Below are positions 10,714 to 18,823 of a stretch of 64,000 bases of DNA, piece after piece. Below the pieces are notes generated by a model. The model worked only from the letters and a program-made list of their open reading frames with translations. It was not told the DNA's origin and made no database searches. The stretch's first letter is position 1. Each line of letters starts with the position of its first letter. The position numbers were made by a program, and so were the translations under genes. This DNA comes from Terriglobus tenax (GTDB lineage: Bacteria > Acidobacteriota > Terriglobia > Terriglobales > Acidobacteriaceae): the NCBI RefSeq assembly GCF_025685395.1, contig NZ_JAGSYA010000004.1, positions 1,612,001-1,676,000 on the forward strand, read 5' to 3'.

Positions 10714-11544
10714 ATGAGCCGCGAAATTTCCTCCACCAATGAGCATATCCCGATGAAAGGTGGGCTTGCCCGGGCGCTTGAACGCGGCGAGCTGGCGATC
10801 CACTTTCAGCCGAAGATTGATATGAAACCCGCGGACGGCTCCGCTGGGCTGGTGGTTGGTTATGAAGCACTGTTGCGATGGCAGAGCCCGATTGTGGGCT
10901 CCATTTCTCCTGGCGACTTCCTCTCCTGGGCTGAGCGCAGCAATGAAGTTCGCACCGTGGGCTACTGGGTGGCCGATCAGTCGCTGAAGCAGCTTGCCGC
11001 ATGGCGCACCAGCGGACTGGCCACGCCGTACACACGCATGTCCATCAACCTGCTGGGCCGCCAGTTGAACGATCCTCTGCTGCTGGATGAACTCCTTGCC
11101 GCAGTGGAGCGCTACGGGCTGAAGCCTGACGACCTGGAGCTTGAGGTCACCGAAGCCACGCTGGATGAAGAGACCGCCGGTCTGGACGCTCTGCGCCTCC
11201 TGAAGGAAGCGAGCTTCCGCATTCACCTGGACGACTTTGGCGCGGGCTACAGCTCGCTGAGCTACCTGCACCGCTTCCCCTTCGACTGCGTCAAGATTGA
11301 CCGCACAGTGGTCGCAGACATGGACCGGGAATCGCAGAGCCTGTCGCTGACCAAAACAGTCGTCGCCCTGGGACACAAGCTGAAGCTGGAAGTGATTGCC
11401 GAAGGCGTGGAGACCGCCGAGCACGTAAGCATGCTGCTGGAGATGGGCTGCAACCTGGGCCAGGGCTTCTACTTTGCCCGTCCCATGCCCGCAGTCGCCA
11501 TTGAGCGCTGGCTGCTGGCTGAGCCTGCACAGCAGACGGCGTAA
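10714..11544 (+). CDS. EAL-domain cyclic-di-GMP phosphodiesterase
   Basis: This 276-residue single-domain EAL protein has no sensor or GGDEF domain attached. All catalytic features are present: the EAL motif in GYEALLRW, the metal-binding Asn in SINLLGRQL, Glu in LEVTEATL, DDFGAGYSSL, Lys in CVKIDRTV, Glu in AEGVE and the GQGFYFARP end. It should therefore hydrolyse c-di-GMP. AAGGA precedes the ATG. The thioredoxin-like gene follows after 9 bases and may be co-transcribed. A diguanylate cyclase occurs in this window at 48.3-49.5 kb, but I see no link beyond the shared messenger. Confidence 0.9.
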   Translation: MSREISSTNEHIPMKGGLARALERGELAIHFQPKIDMKPADGSAGLVVGYEALLRWQSPIVGSISPGDFLSWAERSNEVRTVGYWVADQSLKQLAAWRTSGLATPYTRMSINLLGRQLNDPLLLDELLAAVERYGLKPDDLELEVTEATLDEETAGLDALRLLKEASFRIHLDDFGAGYSSLSYLHRFPFDCVKIDRTVVADMDRESQSLSLTKTVVALGHKLKLEVIAEGVETAEHVSMLLEMGCNLGQGFYFARPMPAVAIERWLLAEPAQQTA

Positions 11545-11553
11545 AATCGCCCC

Positions 11554-12132
11554 ATGTCCCGAACTCCTTCCACCATGGTGGCGCTGGGCACCGTTGCCCC
11601 GCCGTTTGAGCTAACCAACGTGGTCACCGGCAAGGCTGTTGGCCGTGACGATGTCGCCGCCGGCGTCAAGGGTCTGCTGGTGATGTTTGTCTGCCCCCAC
11701 TGCCCCTACGTGAAACATGTGGAAGCCGAACTTGGCCTGATTGGCCGGGATTACGAGGGCCTGATCGGCATCGTCGCCATCAACTCCAACGACGTAAGCC
11801 AGTATGCCGAAGATGGCCCCGAGCACATGCAGCAGCAGGCAAAGCTCCATGGCTGGAACTTCCCTTACCTGTACGACGAGTCGCAGGAGGTAGCCCGCAG
11901 CTACGACGCTGCCTGCACTCCCGACTTCTTCCTGTTCGACGCAGAGATGAAGCTGGTCTATCGCGGCCAGTTGGACGACAGCCGTCCCCGCCGCAAGGAC
12001 TTTGGCAATGACCTTCCTGTCACCGGCAAAGACCTGCGTGGGGCCATGGACCTGGTGCTCGAAGGCAAAACACCCAGCCCGGAACAGAAGTTCTCCATCG
12101 GCTGCAATATCAAGTGGAAAATGGTTGGCTAG
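11554..12132 (+). CDS. Thioredoxin-like redoxin family protein
   Basis: This 192-residue protein has a thioredoxin fold of the AhpC/TSA type. The active-site motif is FVCPHCPYVKH, a CxxC with the cysteines three residues apart, followed by YGVGAI-like core strands (IVAINSND) and YDAACTPDFFLFD with the conserved cis-Pro. It lacks a signal peptide and probably reduces disulfides or peroxides in the cytoplasm. It directly follows the EAL gene. Proteins of this size with CPHCPY are widespread and uncharacterised. Confidence 0.8.
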   Translation: MSRTPSTMVALGTVAPPFELTNVVTGKAVGRDDVAAGVKGLLVMFVCPHCPYVKHVEAELGLIGRDYEGLIGIVAINSNDVSQYAEDGPEHMQQQAKLHGWNFPYLYDESQEVARSYDAACTPDFFLFDAEMKLVYRGQLDDSRPRRKDFGNDLPVTGKDLRGAMDLVLEGKTPSPEQKFSIGCNIKWKMVG

Positions 12133-12143
12133 ACAGTCCGTTG

Positions 12144-12172
12144 CCCCATTCTTCCCACAGAGAAGAATGGGG
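12144..12172. terminator. Perfect 10-bp inverted repeat before the acetyltransferase gene
   Basis: CCCCATTCTT (12144-12153) pairs with AAGAATGGGG (12163-12172) across a 9-base loop. It could terminate the redoxin transcript, but no T-run follows. The GAGGTG ribosome binding site of the next gene lies three bases past it. Confidence 0.5.
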
Positions 12173-12182
12173 TTGAGGTGCC

Positions 12183-12611
12183 ATGATCACAATTCGCCCC
12201 ATTGAACTTCACGACGCGGCCATCGCCGCGTCACTGGCGGAAGAGCTTGGATATCCTTCCACCGAGGCCATCATGGAAGCCCGCATCCGCCGCCTGACCG
12301 CCTCGGCGGGCCACGCCGTCTTCGTCGCCGAAGAGAACGGCATCGTACTTGGATGGATTGACCTCTCGGTCGAACAACATCTGCAATCCGAACCCCGCGC
12401 CCGCATCGGCGGCCTGGTGGTGAGTGAAGCTGCGCGCGGTCAAGGCATCGGTGCCATGCTGTGCCGCCGCGCCGAAGACTGGGGCCGCGAGCTGGGCCTG
12501 GCAAAGATCATGCTCACCAGCCGTGCGACCCGCGAACGTGCCCACGCTTTCTATGAGCGCGACGGCTACCAGCGCGTGAAGACTTCGCTGGTCTTCGAGA
12601 AGACCCTCTAA
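12183..12611 (+). CDS. GNAT family N-acetyltransferase
   Basis: The 142-residue GNAT protein has ITIRPIELHDAAI at the N-terminus and the acetyl-CoA-binding V/RxxGxG/A motif at EAARGQGIGAMLC. The C-terminal FYERDGYQRVKTS is a typical beta6-beta7 finish. It should transfer an acetyl group from acetyl-CoA to a small-molecule or protein amine; the substrate cannot be read. The ribosome binding site is GAGGTG just downstream of a hairpin. It is convergent with the squalene-hopene cyclase gene with only a few bases between their stops. Confidence 0.85.
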   Translation: MITIRPIELHDAAIAASLAEELGYPSTEAIMEARIRRLTASAGHAVFVAEENGIVLGWIDLSVEQHLQSEPRARIGGLVVSEAARGQGIGAMLCRRAEDWGRELGLAKIMLTSRATRERAHAFYERDGYQRVKTSLVFEKTL

Positions 12612-12613
12612 CC

Positions 12614-14608
12614 TCAGAAGCGGACTTCCGGAACCACACGGCTCATCTCATTGCGATAGCTCGCCAGCGCCAGCGCAGGAAAGTACATCCGGTACAGGTG
12701 ATAGCTCAGGTAGAAGACATTGGGGAATCCCGTTCCGGTTGTGAGAGCTTCGTCCCAGTTGCCATCCGCGCGCTGGCCGGCCTGCAGCCATGCGATGCCC
12801 CGTTGCACCTGCGGGCTGTGGGTCTTACCTGCAGCCATCAGTCCCAGCAGCGCCCATGCGGTCTGCGTGGGTGTGCTTTCGGCTGCGATGAAGCGATCCA
12901 CTTCGTAGCCAGTGCAGCTCTCGCCCCATCCGCCATCTTCGTTCTGCACACTCGCAAGCCAGTTGGCGGCGCGCTGCACGGCGCTGTGGGCGCGCGCATC
13001 GCCGGTGGCAACCAGACCGCGAATGGCAAGGAAGCTGCCGTAGACGTAGTTCACACCCCAGCGGCCGTACCAGCTTCCGTTCTGCTCCTGCGTTGTGAGC
13101 AGATACTGGATGCCACGCGCAATGGCGGGGTGTTTATAGCTGAGCCCGCGCCGGCTTAGTGCCTCCAGCACGCGACCGGTAATGTCGGCGCAGGTGGGGT
13201 CAAGCATCGCGTTGTGGTCCGCGAACGGCACCTTGTTCAAAAGCTGCCAGTCATTGTCCACATCAAAGGCCGCCCATCCACCGTCTGCCGACTGCATGCC
13301 CAGCAGCCAGTCGATGGCGCGCTGTTCCGCGCGCTGCTGTTTGGCGGCATCACTGGCCTTCGCGTGCTGCAGGGCAAGCAGCACCATCGCGGTGTCGTCG
13401 ATGTCCGGATAGAAATCGTTGGCGAACTCAAAGGCCCATCCGCTTGGGCGCAGGTTCGGCCGCTTTGCGGACCAGTCTCCTTTGCGGCGTACCTCTTTGG
13501 CCAGCAGCCAGTCAGCGGCGCGCGTCATCGCGGCCTGGTCCATCTCGCCTACCTGGCCCAGGGCAAAGGCAGCGATGGCCGTATCCCACACGGGCGACTT
13601 GCAGGGCTGAAACTCGATGGAGTCCTCATGCTCCAGCAGCAGCTCCTCAAAGTGACGCATGGCCTCTTTCATGTCCGGCTGATCGCGCTCGTAGCCAAGA
13701 GCATCCATCGCCATCACCGCATACATCATGGCGGGATAGATCGCTCCCAGGCCGTCGGAGTGCTGCAGGTGCTCCAGCATCCAACGCTCGGCGGCGGCAA
13801 TGGCGCGGCCACGGATCTTCTGAATGCCTCTGCGCTCCCAGTGCTTCAAAAGCTTGTCGGCGCGCAGGAAGAGCTCAGAGGTGATGTCTTTGCGCGGCAT
13901 GGTGATCGGCGTGCCGGGATAGACCAGTTCGTTGAGCGTCATACCTTCGGGAGCCGGACGGGACGCCCCAAGACCCTGGATGATGGAGAGCGGCACGATG
14001 ATGGTGCGCGTCCACGAAGACATCTCATACAGAAAGCTGCCCGGCACGATCAGTATCTCCGCCGGTACCGTCGGTACAAACTCGCGCGGAAACAGTCCGA
14101 AGAGACTCAGGTTGATCTTTGTATAGCTGTTGCAGGCCTGCAGACCGCCCAGCTCGTGGATGCGCTCGCGGGCTGCGCGCATGCGGGAGGAGTCAACCTC
14201 TTCCCCGAGTATCTTCAACGCCGTGTACGCCTTCACTGTGGCATTCACATTGGCGTTGCCCTGCAGGAACATGTTCCAGCCGCCATCGGCAAGCTGGGAG
14301 TCTTTCAGATAGCGCACCAGCTTCGCCATGCGCTCCGGTTCCGGCGGCGTCCAACCCTGGCCCTGCTGCGGAGGATGCAGCCACAACTGCAGCAGTACGT
14401 AGTCGGAAGCCAGTGTGGAGTCCGCGGTCAGGTCGCCGCACCAGTAGCCGTCCTCCTGCTGTTTGTGGAGCAGCGCATCCGTGGCGCGGAAGAGCGTCTG
14501 CTCCAGCCTCGCCATCGACTGCTGGTCGATCTCCGCGGTCTCGCGTTCCAGCTCAAGACTGCCGGGACGTATCAGTGCAGGGATGGAGCTGCCGAACTGC
14601 TCTCTCAT
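12614..14608 (-). CDS. shc: Squalene-hopene cyclase
   Basis: The 664-residue triterpene cyclase converts squalene to hopene or hopanol and starts hopanoid synthesis for membrane rigidity. The catalytic DxDD motif is present at residues 402-405 (PDIDDTAMVL). QW-type repeats such as DGGWNMF, GSWYGRWGVNYVYGS and DGGWGESC are spread along the protein. The length matches the family. It probably associates with the inner membrane. Its ATG lies directly after the TAG of the TetR gene (14609-14611), so the two are translationally coupled and the regulator and enzyme are one transcript. Confidence 0.95.
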   Translation of the reverse strand: MREQFGSSIPALIRPGSLELERETAEIDQQSMARLEQTLFRATDALLHKQQEDGYWCGDLTADSTLASDYVLLQLWLHPPQQGQGWTPPEPERMAKLVRYLKDSQLADGGWNMFLQGNANVNATVKAYTALKILGEEVDSSRMRAARERIHELGGLQACNSYTKINLSLFGLFPREFVPTVPAEILIVPGSFLYEMSSWTRTIIVPLSIIQGLGASRPAPEGMTLNELVYPGTPITMPRKDITSELFLRADKLLKHWERRGIQKIRGRAIAAAERWMLEHLQHSDGLGAIYPAMMYAVMAMDALGYERDQPDMKEAMRHFEELLLEHEDSIEFQPCKSPVWDTAIAAFALGQVGEMDQAAMTRAADWLLAKEVRRKGDWSAKRPNLRPSGWAFEFANDFYPDIDDTAMVLLALQHAKASDAAKQQRAEQRAIDWLLGMQSADGGWAAFDVDNDWQLLNKVPFADHNAMLDPTCADITGRVLEALSRRGLSYKHPAIARGIQYLLTTQEQNGSWYGRWGVNYVYGSFLAIRGLVATGDARAHSAVQRAANWLASVQNEDGGWGESCTGYEVDRFIAAESTPTQTAWALLGLMAAGKTHSPQVQRGIAWLQAGQRADGNWDEALTTGTGFPNVFYLSYHLYRMYFPALALASYRNEMSRVVPEVRF

Positions 14609-15217
14609 CTATCGCTTCTTTCTCGCTTGCTTGCCGCGCTTCGCTGCAGGGGTACTGTCTTCAGGTACGCACATGCGCTTCAGGCGTTCCATAATTTGTT
14701 CGCGGCGCTCGCCGGTACAGACGTTGTCATCCAGGCGAAACAGCTCGGTATACCAGAGGCCGTCCACCGCCAGGCGCACGATAGTAGCAGTGATGGGATC
14801 AAGACCGTCGTTGTCCAGCACAGCCTGCCAACGGGCATAGGCCTGCCGCATGGGCTCCATCAGCTTCATGTCGGTCGAGGCTGCCGCAAGGGCTGAAGCG
14901 AAGATATCCAGACGGTCCGGGGAAAGCCCCGCGTCCGCAGCCCAGCGGCCCTCAAGCGAGGCCAGCAGAAAGGCCTGGGTGTTGCGCCCCGGACCTTCCG
15001 GCAGAGTGGCCTTCGCCGCGTCCACATCGCGGTCAAAGTATTCAATGGTGCGGGCCACAAGGCCGGCCACCAGTTCTTCTTTTGAGGGGAAATGGTAGAG
15101 CAGACCGCCTTTGCTGACCTTTGCCTTTTCGGCGACGCGGTCGAGGGTCAGCTGCTGCGAACCCTCGTTGCGGATCAACGTTTCGGCGCTCTTCAGAATC
15201 GAGTCACGCTTGCTCAT
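14609..15217 (-). CDS. TetR-family regulator of the hopanoid gene
   Basis: A 202-residue TetR/AcrR protein. The DNA-binding helix-turn-helix is at about residues 23-45 (LTLDRVAEKAKVSKGGLLYHFPSKEEL). The C-terminal domain has a TetR_C-like pattern (LRLAVDGLWYTELFRL) and a Lys/Arg-rich tail (AKRGKQARKKR). A 16-base perfect palindrome, TACCGTCCAGACGGTA, lies 14 bases upstream of the start and is the likely autoregulatory operator. It probably responds to a lipid or isoprenoid ligand and represses itself together with shc; the ligand is unknown. Confidence 0.85.
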   Translation of the reverse strand: MSKRDSILKSAETLIRNEGSQQLTLDRVAEKAKVSKGGLLYHFPSKEELVAGLVARTIEYFDRDVDAAKATLPEGPGRNTQAFLLASLEGRWAADAGLSPDRLDIFASALAAASTDMKLMEPMRQAYARWQAVLDNDGLDPITATIVRLAVDGLWYTELFRLDDNVCTGERREQIMERLKRMCVPEDSTPAAKRGKQARKKR

Positions 15218-15230
15218 GTCCTGCCCAGTA

Positions 15231-15246
15231 TACCGTCCAGACGGTA
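15231..15246. promoter_or_regulatory. TetR operator palindrome upstream of the tetR-shc operon
   Basis: The perfect inverted repeat TACCGTC-CA-GACGGTA has 7-base arms. It lies between the tetR start at 15217 and the end of the methyltransferase-like gene at 15275. The position and shape fit binding by the adjacent TetR protein; the binding itself is inferred. Confidence 0.6.
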
Positions 15247-15274
15247 CAACGGTGCAGCAGGCACCCAGAAGCAG

Positions 15275-16246
15275 TTACACCGATACCGCGGGAAAGAATC
15301 CCGGCGTCCCGGTCATGCGGTACGCAAACCGTGCCGTGGTTCCGGGTGTCAGCGGTTCTTTCACCTTCTCCGGAAGCGTCAGGCTGCTCTGATACGCCCG
15401 CAGCGACTCGCCGCCAAAGACGTCAATCTCCGTCATCAGGTGCAACCGCCAGTGCTCCTCCGCCTGCGGAATCACCATCTCCACCGCAGCCGGAGCAACG
15501 CGTTGCCGCTGCCCGATGCGATAGAGCTCGCCGACAAAGATTCTCCCCGGCAATTCGGAGCTCTTGCCTTCCAGCGCCTGGTTCTCCGCCCTCTGGCTGA
15601 GCATCTCCGCAGTGACGCGGATCTCTTCCGGGAGAAAGAGGCCGCCTTCGCGCAACTGCGGCAGCAGATGCAGCATGATGGGGACCTGTGTTTCGTTCTT
15701 CAGGGCGCGCAGCATCGTCTCCGACAAAATGGCGTGCGTCTCCGGATGGACATGGTGCCGGGTCGCGTCGCCGGTATGCATCTCCCCCAGGTACCCGGTG
15801 ATCCCCAGCCCAGCGTACAAAGCCTGGATTGCGTCGATCGATTCCTGGTGAATGTCCAGCATGTCGAAGACGACTTCGTCCTCGCGAAAGAGCACCGTCA
15901 GCGGTGTCAGCAGCGTTGCATAGGGACCTGTGCCCGCATAAAGAATACGAATCCGTTCCCCGGGAAATCTTTGCTGTAAATGGCGGACGGCTTTCACAAT
16001 GCCACGCAGAAAGACCGCTGTCCGCTGGAAATCCATCAGACACGCCGCAGCCGAAGCAGCGCTGATGGCCTTCCCCGAAGGAAGCAGACTGTCCTGAAAA
16101 CGGTTCAGGTCGAAGCCCGAAATTCCGGTCAGTTCCTGATAAATCGCGTGCCACCGATGCACGCCCTCGCGGATCTCGCCATAGGACTCCGGCTTGTGAA
16201 GGATGATCTGGAGGACCTCAGCCAATGCTCCCTTGTTGCTCACCAT
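15275..16246 (-). CDS. Class I methyltransferase-like protein with PRMT-like traits
   Basis: A 323-residue protein with a Rossmann-type motif I (ILYAGTGPYATLL) followed by an acidic loop (VFDMLDIHQ). Then comes a stretch that resembles the double-E and post-I region of protein arginine methyltransferases (ILSETMLRAL, LREGGLFLPEEIRV). The C-terminal beta-rich part has GELYRIG and DIFGGESLRAY-like strands. The N-terminal 60 residues are helical. The frame extends upstream to 16432, but the sequence there looks like shadow of the neighbour; ATG 16246 begins at MVSNKGALAE. The substrate is unknown and the family call is tentative. Confidence 0.5.
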   Translation of the reverse strand: MVSNKGALAEVLQIILHKPESYGEIREGVHRWHAIYQELTGISGFDLNRFQDSLLPSGKAISAASAAACLMDFQRTAVFLRGIVKAVRHLQQRFPGERIRILYAGTGPYATLLTPLTVLFREDEVVFDMLDIHQESIDAIQALYAGLGITGYLGEMHTGDATRHHVHPETHAILSETMLRALKNETQVPIMLHLLPQLREGGLFLPEEIRVTAEMLSQRAENQALEGKSSELPGRIFVGELYRIGQRQRVAPAAVEMVIPQAEEHWRLHLMTEIDVFGGESLRAYQSSLTLPEKVKEPLTPGTTARFAYRMTGTPGFFPAVSV

Positions 16247-16286
16247 GCCACGAATCGTAAACGAGAGAGCGATGCCTTTGCCGGGA

Positions 16287-16328
16287 AGAAAAACGCCAGG
16301 GGCCCCGCATGATGCGAAGACCCTGGCG
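16287..16328 (-). terminator. Rho-independent terminator of the SDR gene
   Basis: The stem CGCCAGGG (16294-16301) pairs with CCCTGGCG (16321-16328). Its reading on the minus strand is followed by TTTTTCTT. It lies just downstream of the SDR stop. Confidence 0.75.
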
Positions 16329-16346
16329 GATGTGTTTGCTTCTTTC

Positions 16347-17321
16347 TTATGCGAAGGTCTCGCCCACCAGCTCTTCGCTCTTCTTCCACAGTGCGGCTGC
16401 ATTGGCTGCATCCAGCGCATAGGCAAAGACACCGCCGCTCATCACGCCGCCCTCGGCATCGACCGCGACGATTTCGGACACGTGGCAATCCTCGCAATAC
16501 TTGCCACCGACCTCTTCCGCCGGAGCCACTACCGCAGCCCAGACGGAAGTCGCGGAACCCTGCGGAATCGTCTTGAACTCAAACGGCGGCACGCCGGCTT
16601 CCTTGCGCTGCTGCTGAATCCGCTCCAGCCACTGCATCAGAACATCGTCGCCGATATGACGGCTAAGCTCGGTCTGGATGCCGCCCGGGTGCACCGCCGT
16701 CGCGCGAACACCACGGCCACGGTGGCGACGGTCAAACTCGACCGAGAACAGGATGTTCGCCGTCTTCGAGCGTCCATAGGCCACGATCGGGTCATACTCT
16801 GTGGTCTCGAAGTTCGGGTCATCGAGGTTCACATCGGAGTAGCGGTGTCCAGCCGACGACAGGTTGACCAGGCGTCCGCCATCCTTGATGAGCTTTGCAA
16901 TGCGGTTCACAAAGACAAAGTGGCCCAGGTGGTTGGTCCCAAACTGCGTCTCAAAGCCGTCCTTTGTCTTCCCGAAGGGCGTTGCCATCACACCGGCGTT
17001 GGCGATCACCACGTCGAAGAGCTTGCCCTCGGCGTTGAGTTTGTCGGCCGCGGCACGAACGCTGGCCAGGTCGGCCAGGTCCAGTTCGATCAGGCTGAAG
17101 CTGCCGCCGTTCGCCTCGGCTGTCCTGCTCACCTCGGCGGTAGCGCGCTGTGCCTTCTCCAGATCGCGCGCCGCGCCAACGACCTCGGCTCCGTGCTCCA
17201 CAAGAGACCGGGCGGTCTCAACGCCCAGGCCGGCGGAGACGCCCGTCACCAGGATCCGCTTTCCCTTTAGATCTACGCCCGCCAGAACCTCATCCGTTGT
17301 CGACGTTGCACCAAATGCCAT
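16347..17321 (-). CDS. Short-chain dehydrogenase/reductase
   Basis: The 324-residue SDR has the cofactor loop TGVSAGLGVETARSL, NAGVMATPFG, and the catalytic YGRSK. This SDR subtype is close to the retinol dehydrogenase/WW-domain oxidoreductase branch (TNHLGHF). It should reduce a carbonyl or oxidise an alcohol using NAD(P). It is divergent from the TetR gene at 17435 and the spacer holds two operator-like palindromes, so the regulator probably controls this enzyme. The substrate is unknown. Confidence 0.9.
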   Translation of the reverse strand: MAFGATSTTDEVLAGVDLKGKRILVTGVSAGLGVETARSLVEHGAEVVGAARDLEKAQRATAEVSRTAEANGGSFSLIELDLADLASVRAAADKLNAEGKLFDVVIANAGVMATPFGKTKDGFETQFGTNHLGHFVFVNRIAKLIKDGGRLVNLSSAGHRYSDVNLDDPNFETTEYDPIVAYGRSKTANILFSVEFDRRHRGRGVRATAVHPGGIQTELSRHIGDDVLMQWLERIQQQRKEAGVPPFEFKTIPQGSATSVWAAVVAPAEEVGGKYCEDCHVSEIVAVDAEGGVMSGGVFAYALDAANAAALWKKSEELVGETFA

Positions 17322-17370
17322 TTCAGAAATCCTCCTGCCGGAGCACCATACGGGCTTCGGCTATCATCAA

Positions 17371-17389
17371 AACGGAGAGTCTCTCCGTT
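17371..17389. promoter_or_regulatory. TetR-type operator palindrome 1
   Basis: AACGGAGA-GTC-TCTCCGTT has 8-base arms, perfect. It shares the core CGGAGA-N3-TCTCCG with a second palindrome whose center lies 34 bases downstream. Both are between the divergent SDR and TetR genes. Confidence 0.65.
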
Positions 17390-17404
17390 CGTATCCATAG
17401 GATT

Positions 17405-17423
17405 ACCGGAGACTATCTCCGGT
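17405..17423. promoter_or_regulatory. TetR-type operator palindrome 2
   Basis: ACCGGAGA-CTA-TCTCCGGT has perfect 8-base arms and the same architecture as palindrome 1. It ends 11 bases before the TetR start codon. Confidence 0.65.
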
Positions 17424-17434
17424 TTCATTTTCTG

Positions 17435-18016
17435 ATGATGAAAAAATTCACAGCCACGCCCGCACCTCGCAAACCCCGCGCCGACGCGCAGCGGAACCGC
17501 CAGCGCATTCTGGAAGTCGCCAAAGCGGTCTTCACCCGCCGGGGAGCCGAAGCCAGCCTGGACGAGATCGCGAAGCTGGCCGAGGTGGGTCCTGGTACGC
17601 TGTACCGCCACTTCCCCACCCGCGACGACCTGTTGGTGGCTGTCTACCGCAGCGAGGTGGAGCGGCTGGGCGAGGTACAACGAAAGTTCTCTGCCGAGCT
17701 GCCGCCAGCCGAAGCGTTACGACAGTGGCTGCTGGTCTTCATCGACTACCTGCAGACCAAGAAGCTGGTAGGCCCGGCCCTGAATGCCATGGTGGGCGGA
17801 CCATCGCAGGTCTACGAGCACAGCTCCAATGTGCTGACCGAGACCACAACCACATTGGCCGCAAATGCGATTGCCAGCGGCGACCTGAGCAAAGACGTTG
17901 ATCCGATGGATATGCTGCGGGCCATCTATGGAGTTTCTACCGCAGCCGCAGGGGATGACTGGCCGGTGAAGGCGCGACGGTTTGTGGATGTGCTGATCTC
18001 TGGGTCACGGCCGTAA
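17435..18016 (+). CDS. TetR-family regulator divergent from an SDR gene
   Basis: The 193-residue TetR protein has an N-terminal HTH (ASLDEIAKLAEVGPGTLYRHFPTRDDLL, about residues 36-63) and a helical ligand-binding C-terminal domain. The start is ATG 17435 or the adjacent ATG 17438; the longer open frame back to 17150 would run through the operators and the SDR gene. Two matching 19-base palindromes sit upstream, which fits autoregulation and control of the divergent dehydrogenase. The ligand is unknown. Confidence 0.85.
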   Translation: MMKKFTATPAPRKPRADAQRNRQRILEVAKAVFTRRGAEASLDEIAKLAEVGPGTLYRHFPTRDDLLVAVYRSEVERLGEVQRKFSAELPPAEALRQWLLVFIDYLQTKKLVGPALNAMVGGPSQVYEHSSNVLTETTTTLAANAIASGDLSKDVDPMDMLRAIYGVSTAAAGDDWPVKARRFVDVLISGSRP

Positions 18017-18071
18017 TCGTCACTCTGGGATAGAAATGCGATTGCGGTTGCCTTTGAGAGCGCCTCGCGTC

Positions 18072-18746
18072 CTAGTCTGCCGTCGAAACCTCTTCCACCA
18101 CCTCTTCCACGGCTTCGGCCAATGCCACTGTGCCGTGGTAGATATAGCGTCCAAGCCCCGCGGTGAACAGCAGACATCCGTAAAGCGCGTGCTCATAGGA
18201 AGAAGCCGCCATGGAGCCTGTGTGCTGGAATCTCCAGGCGAAGAGCAGGCCGCCAAAGGCCGTAAGCCCCACCGCGACCCAGTTGCGGAAGACCAGATGC
18301 ATGAAGCCGAACGAGAAGGCGCTGACAACGACAAGCAGCAGAGGATGAGGAAACAGCACCGCATAGCGTTCCATCAGGAAGACGCGGTAGACGATGCCCT
18401 GCGGGTAGACCGAGAACACTGGATAAAGCACCATCACCAGCATCCACAGGGCAGGCCGCTGGCGGGGCATATCGAAGAGGGCGTCCGGAATGAAGCGCCA
18501 GATGCAGTACACGATGATGGACGCAATGATGAGGAAGATGACCGCAGCCGAGGGCAGCGTGGCAGGAACAGCGGCTGCACCGAAGACCGGTACAGGCAGG
18601 TGAGCCCTCCCCAGAGTCCACCAGCAGTAAGCCGCGGCTAGCCACAGGATAGGCAAGGGCGAGATACGCCAGGGTGAGTACCGGTAGGCAACCGGCAACG
18701 CGACAAACAGCACCACGAACTCAAGCAATAAAAACCAGTGGGTCAT
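18072..18746 (-). CDS. CPBP-like integral membrane protein with altered first motif
   Basis: This 224-residue protein has about six hydrophobic segments. It matches CPBP/Abi-like glutamic-type intramembrane proteases by FSFGFMHLVF (motif 2 with its His) and SSYEHALYGCLLF (motif 3). The first motif, normally EExxxR, reads PQGIVYR, so the expected catalytic Glu is replaced by Gly. It may be a divergent or inactive member. ATG 18746 was chosen; a TTG at 18773 would add nine residues and lie in the transaldolase terminator. It follows the transaldolase terminator and converges on the TetR gene. Confidence 0.65.
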   Translation of the reverse strand: MTHWFLLLEFVVLFVALPVAYRYSPWRISPLPILWLAAAYCWWTLGRAHLPVPVFGAAAVPATLPSAAVIFLIIASIIVYCIWRFIPDALFDMPRQRPALWMLVMVLYPVFSVYPQGIVYRVFLMERYAVLFPHPLLLVVVSAFSFGFMHLVFRNWVAVGLTAFGGLLFAWRFQHTGSMAASSYEHALYGCLLFTAGLGRYIYHGTVALAEAVEEVVEEVSTAD

Positions 18747-18772
18747 ATGCAGTCGGAAAAGGTACAGACACA

Positions 18773-18802
18773 AAAAGGCCGCCCATTACGGACGGCCTTT
18801 CT
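18773..18802 (-). terminator. Terminator of the transaldolase gene
   Basis: AAAGGCCGCCC and GGACGGCCTTT form an 11-base stem with one mismatch around a short ATTAC loop. On the minus strand it is followed by a T-rich tail. The gene ends at 18824. Confidence 0.7.
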
Positions 18803-18823
18803 GATGTGCTTTCACGGTGGTGC

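Noticed and set aside
13214-14896. 560-residue plus-strand frame over squalene-hopene cyclase
   Set aside because: The squalene cyclase on the minus strand has DxDD and QW motifs; the plus-strand frame has none.
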